Shown here: positions 42,795-51,914 of the stretch, in pieces | How positions within the stretch are numbered: the first letter of the stretch is position 1 | Layout: every line of letters starts with the position of its first letter | Source of the DNA: JBGTGG01 sp964398945 | GTDB taxonomy: Bacteria; Bacteroidota; Bacteroidia; Cytophagales; Cyclobacteriaceae | Reading direction: 5' to 3' | Assembly (NCBI GenBank): GCA_964398945.1 | Contig: CAYNOT010000016.1 | Location: 62,001 to 126,000, forward strand | DNA: 64,000 nt | Program-made: the position numbers and the translations under genes | The notes under the pieces: generated by a model | Database searches by the model: none | Seen by the model: the letters and a program-made list of their open reading frames with translations, nothing else | Told to the model about the DNA's origin: nothing

Positions 42795-44912
42795 TCACCA
42801 TTTAAGGGAGAGATAGCCTGTTACTGATTTGGAATCATCTGCGAATTCGATTTTATAGAAGTAGGTTCCAGAGGGAAGTTGCTTTCCCGACTGGCTAAAT
42901 CCTTCAAAACGCCTACCCGGGGTGCCATTGTCATATCCTTCAATTGAAAACACCTGGTCGCCCCAACGATTATAGATTTTTACTTTGTTTCGGACTTCAT
43001 CGGGTAAATTTGAAATGCGCATAAATTTATTGTCCCCCGTGCTTGCAGGTGCAATGGCATTGTGCACAATTAATCCTCCTTTAAACTCAACAGCAAGTGT
43101 AATACTACTTTCAGTACATGCATTTAGTAAATCGCAGGCTTCGATTTTTAAGTGGTCATTGCCAGTAAATACAATACCTGAATAGTTGATTTTCAATTGG
43201 TGCTGATCAATGATAGCAACAGCACCACTAACAGGTTGCTCCAGTATCTTGATAGAAGATACGTCCAGGTTATTGTCAGGATCAGAAACAAAATCGAGAA
43301 GATTAAGGGTCACATTTCCTTTTTGTATTGGCAATCCGGGTGGGTCAATAACCGGAGGGAGGTTACACACAACATTCACAGTAAGGTAATAATCCCCGGG
43401 AAGTAGGTTCGAAAGGTCCTCAGATGTGCTGGTGAAGTTATTGGGGCCATTCCATTGAAGATTGTAGTGTGGGGTTGTTGAAGTCACATCAACTTGGATT
43501 GCACCATTTGGTGTACAACCTGTATTCGGTGTGGTTAAAGTATTGCTGATGGTGGCCGATGGCAAGGATTCATCCAGTATGGTAATGGCCGAAGGGCTCC
43601 CTTCAGCAACGGAAACGCTGCAACCGGAAGACAAATCAGTAATTGTAAATCCATACGTTCCCGGGCCCAGGGTTGTCGGGTTTTCTGCTGTTGATACGGT
43701 AATTTGGTTTTTTATCCATTTTACATCGAAAGGCCCGGTTCCTGTAGGTTCCAGGTTTATCGATCCGTTATATGGAGGCAAGCAATTTGTATTATTGGTG
43801 GAACCTATAATGTTGTATCCGGGTGTGGTCAAAGACTCGGTGATATTAAAACTTGCATAGCCCGTGCATTTGGATACATTATCCGTAACATAAATACTAT
43901 AAGCGCCAGCACGCGCATTCAATAAGTCTTCGGTGGCCCCGGCAAAAGTAAAGGTGGATTGGTTGTACCATACATAGGAATAGTCCCCTGTTCCCCCGCT
44001 TACGGAAATATCAATGCTTCCGTTGGACGGAGTGCAAAGGCTGTTATTGACAACGGAATTGGTGGTGATGTTTAAGGATGTAGTGGTGTTAATGTAAGCG
44101 TATTTGGTGACCCTGCATCCCAACGTCAGATCCATGACCAAAAGGGTATAATTGCCGGCTGGGATTGCTGTCAAATTTTGGGATGTGGATATACTTCCGG
44201 AGGGATGTGTCCATTGGTAGGAATAATTTCCGGAACCGCCCGTTACCGTGGTGGTAATTCCTCCTGTATAAGGGGCCTGGCAAGAAGTATTTTGAACAAC
44301 ACTCGTGTTGACAACAAAGGGGGATGTAATGGTGAATGATTCGAATTGTGTACCACAGGCTGCATTGTTTGCATCTTTATAGCGGAGTTCATAAAAACCG
44401 GGCAGCAATCCTGAGATGTCTTCGGCAGTGGAAATGAGCCCCCCATTTAAATACCATTCATAAGTAAAGGAGTTTGATCCCCCGGTAATTCCAATGTTGA
44501 TAGCGCCATTGGCTGTTGCGCATGAACTGGCATGTGTTACTGATTTTGTCACAAGGAAAGTACAACTGGAAATACAAGTGGAAGTAACATTCCAGGAAAA
44601 AGATTCCGAACAATTTCCATCTGAAACAACAAGTGCATATACGCCTGCTGCCAGTCCGGTCAGGTTTTGATTGGTTGAAGTAAAACCGCCCGGCCCGGTC
44701 CATGCATAGGTATAGTTTCCGGAGCCACCGGATGCAGTAATACTGATTGCCCCCGGGCCTGTTACACAGTCCGAAGCTTTCAGGTTATCAAGCTTGACCG
44801 ATAGCTTTTGATCCGCTATGGTAAACTTTTTTTGTATCTGCTTATACTGAGCAGACGCAGTAAGATGTACGGCCAAAGTACAGACTAACACGATGATAAA
44901 ATTTTTATTCAA
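42795..44912 (-). CDS. SprB-repeat surface protein with type B T9SS sorting domain
   Basis: 705 residues with a signal peptide (FIIVLVCTLAVHLTASA). Residues about 45-520 hold six SprB/PKD-like repeats, each 55-80 long and bounded by Cys (GAISITASGGSGNYTYAWTG, GAINIGITGGSNSFTYEWY, GGITTTVTGGSGNYSYQWT and so on). A cadherin-like stretch follows (about 525-615). The C-terminal 85 residues are a CHU_C domain: VKIYNRWGDQVFSIEGYDNG then LPSGTYFYKIEFADD. Such domains direct export by the type IX system and surface attachment. SprB-like proteins act as gliding adhesins; this one is far shorter than SprB itself, so a related adhesin is likelier. Confidence 0.9.
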   Translation of the reverse strand: MNKNFIIVLVCTLAVHLTASAQYKQIQKKFTIADQKLSVKLDNLKASDCVTGPGAISITASGGSGNYTYAWTGPGGFTSTNQNLTGLAAGVYALVVSDGNCSESFSWNVTSTCISSCTFLVTKSVTHASSCATANGAINIGITGGSNSFTYEWYLNGGLISTAEDISGLLPGFYELRYKDANNAACGTQFESFTITSPFVVNTSVVQNTSCQAPYTGGITTTVTGGSGNYSYQWTHPSGSISTSQNLTAIPAGNYTLLVMDLTLGCRVTKYAYINTTTSLNITTNSVVNNSLCTPSNGSIDISVSGGTGDYSYVWYNQSTFTFAGATEDLLNARAGAYSIYVTDNVSKCTGYASFNITESLTTPGYNIIGSTNNTNCLPPYNGSINLEPTGTGPFDVKWIKNQITVSTAENPTTLGPGTYGFTITDLSSGCSVSVAEGSPSAITILDESLPSATISNTLTTPNTGCTPNGAIQVDVTSTTPHYNLQWNGPNNFTSTSEDLSNLLPGDYYLTVNVVCNLPPVIDPPGLPIQKGNVTLNLLDFVSDPDNNLDVSSIKILEQPVSGAVAIIDQHQLKINYSGIVFTGNDHLKIEACDLLNACTESSITLAVEFKGGLIVHNAIAPASTGDNKFMRISNLPDEVRNKVKIYNRWGDQVFSIEGYDNGTPGRRFEGFSQSGKQLPSGTYFYKIEFADDSKSVTGYLSLKW

Positions 44913-45070
44913 CGCAAAAAGGTTTAGTCGGGTCGTGAATTTAACAATTAAAGCTATTATTCAAAATCAATATTTAAAACCTTGATAATCATATAATGTA
45001 CAGATTATAATTAAAACGTTAATTCAAGTACAATTTTTGGTCAGATCGGTCGGGGAAGGCCATTTTTGAA

Positions 45071-45113
45071 ATAAAAAAAGAGGCTACCGTTGCCGATAGC
45101 CTCTTCAAAAAAA
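45071..45113 (-). terminator. Terminator of the suf operon
   Basis: Stem AAGAGGCTA/TAGCCTCTT (45078-45086 / 45097-45105). On the minus strand the stem is followed by a run of seven T. It lies about 24 bp after the bacilliredoxin stop. Confidence 0.85.
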
Positions 45114-45128
45114 AATTATAATATTACC

Positions 45129-45545
45129 TTAACAATACTCGTCAAACACCTCTAACAAGTGTTCGCCTATCATTTGGGCATTGCGTCCTTCTATGTGGTG
45201 GCGCTCTACAAAGTGTACCAATTCACCATCTTTAAACAAGGCAATGGCCGGAGAAGATGGAGGATACGGCAATGTATATTCCCTTGCTTTTGCAACCGCT
45301 TCGGTGTCCACTCCGGCAAATACCGTTGTCAATTGATCCGGCTTTTTGGCTGAGTTTTGGATCGCCCATTTTATTCCTGGACGCGCTGCCCCGGCTGCAC
45401 ATCCACAAACCGAATTGATCACCACCAGGGACGTTCCTTTGTGATCCGCTAAATGGTTATCAACATCCGCTGCGGATTTTAATTCTTTGAAACCAACTTC
45501 AGTAAGATCAGCTCGCATCGGAGCTACTAATTGTTCTGGATACAT
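45129..45545 (-). CDS. Bacilliredoxin (BrxA/BrxB family)
   Basis: 138 residues, thioredoxin-like fold with the CGC motif in VVINSVCGCAAGAARPG. The family opening MYPEQLVAPMRADL and C-terminal SPAIALFKDGELVHFVERHH are typical. In Firmicutes these proteins remove bacillithiol from oxidised proteins; in Bacteroidota they are often found with the suf genes. It is the last gene of the suf operon, 30 bp after the DUF59 gene, and is followed by a terminator. Confidence 0.92.
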   Translation of the reverse strand: MYPEQLVAPMRADLTEVGFKELKSAADVDNHLADHKGTSLVVINSVCGCAAGAARPGIKWAIQNSAKKPDQLTTVFAGVDTEAVAKAREYTLPYPPSSPAIALFKDGELVHFVERHHIEGRNAQMIGEHLLEVFDEYC

Positions 45546-45575
45546 AGTTATTCTTATTTATACGCTTTTACTTCA

Positions 45576-45929
45576 TTACATAAAACCAAGTTCAAGCCTG
45601 GCAGCTTCCGACATCATATCCTGTGAATACGGTGGGTCGAAAGTGACTTCAACTTTAACATCATTGATTCCTTCGATCGCTTTAATGGCGCCCTCGATTT
45701 CACCGGGTATCACTTCAGCCGAAGGGCAGGAAGGTGATGTCAGCGTCATCAAGACATAGACATTATTGATGGGATAGATATTGACCTCATATATTAACCC
45801 AAGCTCATACACGTCCACCGGAATTTCAGGGTCGTAGATCGACTTGATAGCCTTTACTACTTTATCCCGTAAGTCGTCTGTGCTGATGCTTTGGGATTGG
45901 TTGTTTTCTATCGTAGAATCTTCACTCAT
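45576..45929 (-). CDS. DUF59/MIP18-family Fe-S assembly protein (SufT-like)
   Basis: 117 residues. Core DUF59 motifs: VVKAIKSIYDPEIPVDVYEL and MTLTSPSCPSAEVIPGEIEG with the conserved reactive Cys, then VEVTFDPPYSQDMMSEAARL. Proteins of this type help in maturation of Fe-S proteins. It overlaps sufE by 8 bp, so belongs to the suf operon. Confidence 0.93.
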   Translation of the reverse strand: MSEDSTIENNQSQSISTDDLRDKVVKAIKSIYDPEIPVDVYELGLIYEVNIYPINNVYVLMTLTSPSCPSAEVIPGEIEGAIKAIEGINDVKVEVTFDPPYSQDMMSEAARLELGFM

Positions 45930-46362
45930 TGTTTACTTCCATTTTCGTTTTAAAAGCCAATGCATACAATTTCATTTGCTTGATCATGGCTGCAAAACCA
46001 TTGGAACGCTGCGTTCCTATAAACCGTTCCATCCCGATTTTGTTCATGAAATACAGATCAGCATGCAGGATGTCATCGGGTTTTTGGTTGGATAATATCC
46101 GAACCAATAAACTAACCAGCCCTTTGGTAATAGCTGTATTACTATCCGCATGAAACACAATTTTGTCATCATTCAGGGAGGCCGTAAGCCACACCTTCGA
46201 CTGGCATCCCCTTACAATATTTTCTTCAGTCTTTTCGCTTTCGGGCATATCCGCAAGCTTCTGACCCAATTCCATAATGTAGAAAACGGTCATCTCCATA
46301 TCGCCATCCAACAGCGAAAACCCGCTTACGATTTCATCTTGAATGGTGGCGATGCTGCTCAT
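45922..46362 (-). CDS. sufE: Cysteine desulfuration protein SufE
   Basis: 146 residues, usual size. The sulfur-accepting Cys is in NIVRGCQSKVWLTASLNDDK; MELGQKLADMPESEKTEEN is the family start. It takes persulfide sulfur from SufS and hands it to the SufBCD scaffold. It overlaps sufS by 4 bp. Confidence 0.95.
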   Translation of the reverse strand: MSSIATIQDEIVSGFSLLDGDMEMTVFYIMELGQKLADMPESEKTEENIVRGCQSKVWLTASLNDDKIVFHADSNTAITKGLVSLLVRILSNQKPDDILHADLYFMNKIGMERFIGTQRSNGFAAMIKQMKLYALAFKTKMEVNNE

Positions 46363-47603
46363 GGTTGCATGAAGTTGATGATGCGTCCCAGCCCATCGAC
46401 CAGTTGATCGATTTCCTGCTTCGTATTATAAACCGCAAAAGAAGCACGAACCGTTCCCTCAATTTTAAATTGGTCCATTAGCGGTTGCGTGCAATGGTGC
46501 CCGGTGCGAACAGCAATCCCGCGCGCATCCAACATCTGGCCAATATCAAACGGATGGATACCATCAATGATAAAAGACAATACACCTACTTTGTCCTTTG
46601 CTGTACCAATTAATCTGACCCCCGGCAATTCTGCAACTTTGCGGGTGGCATACGCAAGGAGCTCATCTTCATGCTTCCGGATATTCTCTTTTCCTAAATC
46701 ATTAATAAACCGGATTGCCTCACCAAAAGCAATTACATCGGCAATATTGGGAGTGCCTGCTTCGAATTTATAGGGTAGGTCGTTGTAGGTGGTTTTCTCG
46801 AACGTAACGTTGGCAATCATTTCGCCACCGCCCTGGTAGGGTTTCATCTTTTCGAGAAGTGCCTTTTTTCCGTAAAGGATACCTGTTCCTGTTGGCCCAT
46901 ACATTTTGTGCGAGGACAAGCAGTAGAAATCACAATCCAAAGCCTGTACGTCAATATCCAAATGTGACCCGGCTTGTGCACCATCGATTAAAACAATTGC
47001 ACCCACTTCATGTGCCTTATCAATTATTTCTTTAATAGGGTTGATGGTTCCCAGGCTGTTGGAGGCATGGTTTACAGCCACCATTTTTGTGTTGGAAGTT
47101 AGCAGGTTTTGATATGCGGCCATATCCAATTCCCCTTCCGGGGTAACGGGGATTACTTTTAAAACCGCTCCCGTTTCTTCACATACAAATTGCCACGGAA
47201 CAATGTTGGAATGATGTTCCAATCCGGAGATAATAATTTCGTCACCCGCTTTAAGGAAAGCTTTGCCGTAGGATTGTGAAACCAGGTTGATGGCTTCCGA
47301 AACCCCTCGTACGAAAATAATTTCTTCAACTCCGTTTGCGTTGATGAATTCACGCGCCAGTTCGCGTGTATTTTCATACGCTTTGGTTGCCTTTTCAGCA
47401 AGCGTGTGAATACCCCGATGGATGTTGGCATTGTATCCTTTATAGTAATCGATTAATGCATCAATTACTTGTGCCGGTTTTTGTGAGGTTGCGGCATTAT
47501 CAAAATAAACAAGGTCTTTTCCATTTACCTGTTGGTGCAAAATTGGAAAGGACTCCCGTATTTTTTCAACATCGATTGGCGCCAATGTTTTGGTTGTCGT
47601 CAT
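46359..47603 (-). CDS. sufS: Cysteine desulfurase SufS
   Basis: 414 residues, a class V PLP enzyme. Motifs: YFDNAATSQKPAQVIDALID, HRGIHTLAEKAT, EHHSNIVPWQ, DGAQAGSHLDIDVQALDCDF, PLP Lys in SSHKMYGPTGTGILYGK and the catalytic Cys in RTGHHCTQPLMDQF. It releases sulfur from cysteine for Fe-S clusters. One base separates it from sufD upstream. Confidence 0.97.
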   Translation of the reverse strand: MTTTKTLAPIDVEKIRESFPILHQQVNGKDLVYFDNAATSQKPAQVIDALIDYYKGYNANIHRGIHTLAEKATKAYENTRELAREFINANGVEEIIFVRGVSEAINLVSQSYGKAFLKAGDEIIISGLEHHSNIVPWQFVCEETGAVLKVIPVTPEGELDMAAYQNLLTSNTKMVAVNHASNSLGTINPIKEIIDKAHEVGAIVLIDGAQAGSHLDIDVQALDCDFYCLSSHKMYGPTGTGILYGKKALLEKMKPYQGGGEMIANVTFEKTTYNDLPYKFEAGTPNIADVIAFGEAIRFINDLGKENIRKHEDELLAYATRKVAELPGVRLIGTAKDKVGVLSFIIDGIHPFDIGQMLDARGIAVRTGHHCTQPLMDQFKIEGTVRASFAVYNTKQEIDQLVDGLGRIINFMQP

Positions 47604-47604
47604 A

Positions 47605-48885
47605 TTAAAAATTTTTATGAAGCCGATCGCTTACCAGCTGGTCAACATAACTACGCAACGCAGGTATTTTGATCCGGTCAATCACTTCCCCGATGAATGC
47701 ATACAGCAGCATTGCTTTTGCAGTATCTTTCCCAAGTCCACGGGTACGCAGATAGAATAAAGCTTCTTCATCCAGTTGGCCGGAAGTACATCCATGGGAA
47801 CATTTCACATCATCTGCCCAAATTTCAAGTTGGGGTTTTGTATGAATAGTTGAATCTTCAGATAAAAGGATATTCCGGTTGCTTTGGAAGGCATTTGTTT
47901 TTTGGGCCTGTGGGCGAACGTAAATACGGCCGTTGAAAACCGCTTTTGACTTTCCTTCCAATGCGCCTTTATAAAGTTCATTGCTTTGTGAATGCGGTTG
48001 CGTATGGTCTGCAATCGTATGGTTGTCGCAAATGGAATCGCCTTTTAACAAGTAAACGCCATTCATGTATGAATCACAATTTGATCCATCTAAAATCAGG
48101 TTCAAATTGTTGCGGACCAATTTCCCGCCAAGGGTAAAGGTATGCGCATGTACGCGGCTTGAATTCTTTTGCACCAATTGTTTGTGGTTGAATTCAATAT
48201 GGTTGCCTTCATTGTTTTGGACGGTGTAATAATTCAACCCTGAATTTTCATCCACGCTGCCTTCGGTAACGGAATTAAAAAAACATCCATTCGAACTTAT
48301 TGTTTTTTCAACAATAGTAAGTTCGCTATTCTTTTCCACAACAATCAGGTTTCGTTGAAGGTGGATTCCGGAATTTCGGATAATATTGTAAACGATAATC
48401 GGCTTATCCAACACGATATTTTCAGGAACGTAAACAAACAGTCCATTTGTCCAGCCTGCAGTGTTTAAGGCTACGAAACTATCTTTTTTATAATCCGCAT
48501 ACGTACCCAGGTGTTTGGTGATTATGGCGGGATGTGATTGTAACGCTTCTTGAATAGGCTGTACTTGTACGGCTGTTGGAAGAACGGAATGCGAAGCAGA
48601 AAATTCACCATCGATAAATACTACCGGATAACCTTCCAAATCAGGAATGGCAAAGCCGGTTGGATTTATTTTGCTGGAATCCAAAGGTTCGAAAGCAAAC
48701 CCTTCTATCGCTTTTGTAATCGGTGTTTTTCTAAACTCTTCATCTTTGTGGGTAGGCAATCCAAGTTTTGAAAAGCTTTCCAATGCAGCAGCACGCAGTT
48801 CAGTCACGCCCGCAAATGAATTAATGTTTTGCTGTAAATGGGAGAGGAGTACTTCTGATGGTGGTGTTTTGGTTGTTACGCTCAT
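47605..48885 (-). CDS. sufD: Fe-S assembly scaffold protein SufD
   Basis: 426 residues. The C-terminal beta-helix has NGRIYVRPQAQKTNAFQSNR, ILLSEDSTIHTKPQLEIWAD and DVKCSHGCTSGQLDEEALFY, the SufBD core signature. It forms the SufB-C-D scaffold with its neighbours. It overlaps sufC by 4 bp. Confidence 0.96.
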   Translation of the reverse strand: MSVTTKTPPSEVLLSHLQQNINSFAGVTELRAAALESFSKLGLPTHKDEEFRKTPITKAIEGFAFEPLDSSKINPTGFAIPDLEGYPVVFIDGEFSASHSVLPTAVQVQPIQEALQSHPAIITKHLGTYADYKKDSFVALNTAGWTNGLFVYVPENIVLDKPIIVYNIIRNSGIHLQRNLIVVEKNSELTIVEKTISSNGCFFNSVTEGSVDENSGLNYYTVQNNEGNHIEFNHKQLVQKNSSRVHAHTFTLGGKLVRNNLNLILDGSNCDSYMNGVYLLKGDSICDNHTIADHTQPHSQSNELYKGALEGKSKAVFNGRIYVRPQAQKTNAFQSNRNILLSEDSTIHTKPQLEIWADDVKCSHGCTSGQLDEEALFYLRTRGLGKDTAKAMLLYAFIGEVIDRIKIPALRSYVDQLVSDRLHKNF

Positions 48886-49637
48886 GCTACTTCCACTTCA
48901 TCTTTTATCCAATCATACCCTTTGGCTTCAAGTTCCAATGCCAATTCTTTTGTTCCTGATTTTACAATCTTTCCTTTGTACAGTACATGCACGAAATCAG
49001 GTACGATATAATCCAGCAACCGCTGATAATGTGTAACAACAATGGTGGCATTGTCTTTTGAGCGAAGGGTATTTACACCATTCGCTACAATGCGCAATGC
49101 ATCGATGTCCAAGCCCGAATCTGTTTCATCCAGGATGGCAAGCTTTGGCTCCAACATCGCCATTTGAAAAATCTCATTGCGTTTTTTCTCACCACCGGAA
49201 AAACCTTCGTTCAGCGCACGGTTTAAAAGTGATTGATCGATCTCAACCAATTTCATTTTTTCTTTCATCAAACCAAGAAACGACACGGCATCCAACGGTT
49301 CCATGCCCCTGTATTTTCTGATTTGGTTTACAGCGGTCTTCATAAAGTTGATGGTGCTCACGCCTGGAATTTCCACCGGATATTGGAAAGCAAGGAAGAT
49401 ACCTTCGCGTGCACGGTCTTCCGGGGATAACTCCAGCAAATCTGCATCCCTGAATTTCACTTCACCGGAAGTAATCTCGTAATCTTCCCGTCCAGCCAAT
49501 ACGGATGCAAGTGTACTTTTCCCGGAACCGTTTGGCCCCATGATCGCATGCACTTCACCTGCTTTCACCTCCAGGTTGATCCCATTTAAAATCTGGTTGT
49601 CCTCTATCTTCGCTCCTAAATTCTTTATCGACAGCAT
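48882..49637 (-). CDS. sufC: Fe-S assembly ATPase SufC
   Basis: 251 residues. Walker A GPNGSGKSTLASVLAG, signature FSGGEKKRNEIFQM, Walker B LAILDETDSGLDIDALRIV, all as in SufC (the signature FSGGEKKR is specific to it). It is an ABC-type ATPase acting on the SufBD scaffold rather than a transporter. The 125 bp before it carry a low-complexity repeat. Confidence 0.97.
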   Translation of the reverse strand: MLSIKNLGAKIEDNQILNGINLEVKAGEVHAIMGPNGSGKSTLASVLAGREDYEITSGEVKFRDADLLELSPEDRAREGIFLAFQYPVEIPGVSTINFMKTAVNQIRKYRGMEPLDAVSFLGLMKEKMKLVEIDQSLLNRALNEGFSGGEKKRNEIFQMAMLEPKLAILDETDSGLDIDALRIVANGVNTLRSKDNATIVVTHYQRLLDYIVPDFVHVLYKGKIVKSGTKELALELEAKGYDWIKDEVEVA

Positions 49638-49639
49638 TC

Positions 49640-49735
49640 TCTATTATAGTTGTTGGTTGATAGTTGATAGTTGTTAGTTGTTAGTTGTTGGTTGTTGGTT
49701 GTTGGTTGATAGTTAGTTGTTAGTTAATAATTCAT
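49640..49735. repeat. Low-complexity TAGTTGTTGGTTG tandem repeat between sufB and sufC
   Basis: Irregular head-to-tail 7-bp units of the TAGTTGT, TGGTTGT and TGATAGT type fill 49644-49730. Similar sequence occurs at 61022-61185 beside the ureohydrolase gene. It breaks the otherwise tightly packed suf operon. Confidence 0.75.
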
Positions 49736-49762
49736 CATCCATAACTCATAACTCATAATTAA

Positions 49763-51202
49763 TTACCCCACGCTTCCTTCCAGTGTCAACGCCAATAGCT
49801 TTTGCGCTTCAACTGCAAATTCCATTGGGAGTTGGTTCAACACTTCCTTTGCATAGCCATTTACGATCAATGCAACTGCGGATTCTTCATCAATTCCTCT
49901 TTGTAAACAATAGAAGATTTGATCTTCACCTATTTTTGAAGTGGTGGCTTCGTGCTCAATCTTTGACGATTGATTTTCCACATCGATATAGGGGAAAGTA
50001 TGCGCACCACATTGATCGCCCATTAATAGCGAATCACATTGTGAATAATTGCGGGCGTTTGTTGCGCGCTTCATGATATGCACTTGTCCGCGATAACTAT
50101 TTTGCGATTTACCAGCAGAAATCCCTTTTGATACAATTCGTGATTTCGTGTTTTTTCCGATGTGGATCATCTTTGTTCCTGTGTCGGCTTGTTGGTAATT
50201 GTTGGTTACCGCTACCGAATAAAACTCGCCCACAGAATCATCACCTTTTAGAATACAGGAAGGATATTTCCAGGTGATTGCAGATCCGGTCTCAACCTGC
50301 GTCCACGATATTTTTGAACGCTGGCCTTCGCAAAGACCGCGCTTTGTTACAAAATTATAGATTCCGCCTTTCCCGTTTTTGTCGCCCGGGTACCAGTTCT
50401 GAACCGTGGAATATTTAACGGTAGAATCTTTCATGGCGTAGATTTCAACCACAGCTGCATGCAATTGGTTTTCATCCCGTTGTGGCGCGGTGCATCCTTC
50501 CAGGTAACTCACATACGATCCTTCATCTGCCACGATCAATGTTCTTTCAAACTGACCGGTGTTGGCTGCATTGATACGGAAGTAGGTAGATAATTCCATC
50601 GGGCACCGCACGCCTTTTGGAATGTAGCAGAAAGATCCATCGGTAAAGACGGCTGCATTCAAAGCTGAAAAGTAATTATCACTTACCGGCACAACAGAAC
50701 CCAGATATTTCTTTACCAATTCAGGGTGTTCTTGAACGGCTTCACTGAATGAACAGAAAATAATCCCCAGTTCACCAAGTTTGTCTTTAAACGTAGTAGC
50801 AACAGAGACACTATCAATAACAGCATCAACCGCAATTCCGGTAAGGCGTTTTTGTTCCGTAAGGGAGATGCCCAATTTCTCAAACGTCTTGATTAATTCA
50901 GGGTCGATGTCTTCCAGGTTTTTTGGCCCCTCTTTTTGCTTGGGTGCCGAGTAGTATATAATATCCTGGTAGTTGATAGGAGGGTAGGTGACATTCGACC
51001 ACTTAGGCTCCTTCATCTTTGTCCACTGGGCAAATGCCTTTAGTCTCCATTCGAGCATCCATGCTGGCTCGTTTTTCTTCGCAGAAATAAAACGGATGAT
51101 ATCCTCATTCAGACCTTTTGGGGCAGAGTCGGTTTCAATACTGGTTTCCCAACCATGTTCGTATTCTCTTGACGTAAATTCCTGGATGATATCCTTACTC
51201 AT
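49763..51202 (-). CDS. sufB: Fe-S assembly scaffold protein SufB
   Basis: 479 residues, the usual size. Motifs: SREYEHGWETSIETDSAPKG, YYSAPKQKEGPKNLEDIDPE, DGSFCYIPKGVRCPMELSTY, ADEGSYVSYLEGCTAPQRDE, and the C-terminal core EHEATTSKIGEDQIFYCLQR. Together with SufC and SufD it builds Fe-S clusters. First gene of the operon; upstream lie a Bacteroidota promoter and an iron-box-like palindrome. Confidence 0.97.
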   Translation of the reverse strand: MSKDIIQEFTSREYEHGWETSIETDSAPKGLNEDIIRFISAKKNEPAWMLEWRLKAFAQWTKMKEPKWSNVTYPPINYQDIIYYSAPKQKEGPKNLEDIDPELIKTFEKLGISLTEQKRLTGIAVDAVIDSVSVATTFKDKLGELGIIFCSFSEAVQEHPELVKKYLGSVVPVSDNYFSALNAAVFTDGSFCYIPKGVRCPMELSTYFRINAANTGQFERTLIVADEGSYVSYLEGCTAPQRDENQLHAAVVEIYAMKDSTVKYSTVQNWYPGDKNGKGGIYNFVTKRGLCEGQRSKISWTQVETGSAITWKYPSCILKGDDSVGEFYSVAVTNNYQQADTGTKMIHIGKNTKSRIVSKGISAGKSQNSYRGQVHIMKRATNARNYSQCDSLLMGDQCGAHTFPYIDVENQSSKIEHEATTSKIGEDQIFYCLQRGIDEESAVALIVNGYAKEVLNQLPMEFAVEAQKLLALTLEGSVG

Positions 51203-51210
51203 GGTAGTCT

Positions 51211-51229
51211 ATTTAGACTAAATTTAAAT
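51211..51229. promoter_or_regulatory. Iron-box-like operator of the suf operon
   Basis: ATTTAGA-CTAAA-TTTAAAT, a 7-5-7 near-perfect inverted repeat, 9 bp before the sufB start. Same spacing and half-sites as at 27245-27263 and 25984-26002. Confidence 0.6.
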
Positions 51230-51246
51230 TGTAGCAATATTAGCAA

Positions 51247-51278
51247 CAAAAATACAACACATTAGTTCGAAAGCCCAA
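51247..51278 (-). promoter_or_regulatory. Promoter of the suf operon
   Basis: On the minus strand: TTG (51278-51276), 21-bp spacer, TATTTTTG (51254-51247). The start of transcription would be near 51241, so the operator at 51211-51229 lies in the leader. Confidence 0.7.
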
Positions 51279-51302
51279 TTTATCATCATAAAATGGATGA
51301 TT

Positions 51303-51770
51303 TTACTGGCTAAGGTTTAAGCTCCGGTCGAGGCTCTCTTCCAATGAAATCATGGTTTCGGTACGTTCTATACCCTCAACCTTTTGAATTTTGTCGTGCA
51401 ATACCTGTTTCAGGTGGCTGGTATCCTTACAATGGACGCGGATAAACATACTGTAATTCCCCGTAGTGTAGTGGATATTCGTGACTTCGGGGATTTCTTT
51501 GAGTTGGGCCAGCACAAAATCATATAGATCACTTTTTTGGAGAAAAACACCAATAAAGGCAGTGATATCATAGCCAAGCTTGGCGTAATTCACTTTTAGG
51601 GTATTTTTCTCAACAATGCCGGCCTCTTCCATTTTGTTCATGCGAACATGAACGGTTCCACCTGAAACAAAAACCCGCTTTGCGACTTCTGTATACGGTT
51701 TTTTGGCGTCTTGCATCAGAATCTCAAGAATCTTTAGATCTACATTGTCAACTTTATAATTATCAGCCAT
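51303..51770 (-). CDS. Lrp/AsnC-family transcriptional regulator
   Basis: 155 residues from ATG 51770; a TTG-initiated frame to 51800 is less likely. N-terminal HTH: VDNVDLKILEILMQDAKKPY, AKRVFVSGGTVHVRMNKMEE. C-terminal RAM (effector) domain: AFIGVFLQKSDLYDFVLAQL, VTNIHYTTGNYSMFIRVHCK, IERTETMISLEES. Such regulators sense amino acids and form octamers. It is monocistronic, 100 bp upstream of the suf promoter region on the same strand; no target can be assigned. Confidence 0.92.
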   Translation of the reverse strand: MADNYKVDNVDLKILEILMQDAKKPYTEVAKRVFVSGGTVHVRMNKMEEAGIVEKNTLKVNYAKLGYDITAFIGVFLQKSDLYDFVLAQLKEIPEVTNIHYTTGNYSMFIRVHCKDTSHLKQVLHDKIQKVEGIERTETMISLEESLDRSLNLSQ

Positions 51771-51914
51771 TCGATTAGGGGTATTTTGATAATGATTCAA
51801 AATTATGATATTTTTTTAAAAATGGCATAATATTTTAAACGCTTTATTGCTAAAACAAACAGATTGTGATTCTTTTGTTGAATAATTTGAATCAGACGGA
51901 ATCAAATCATACAC

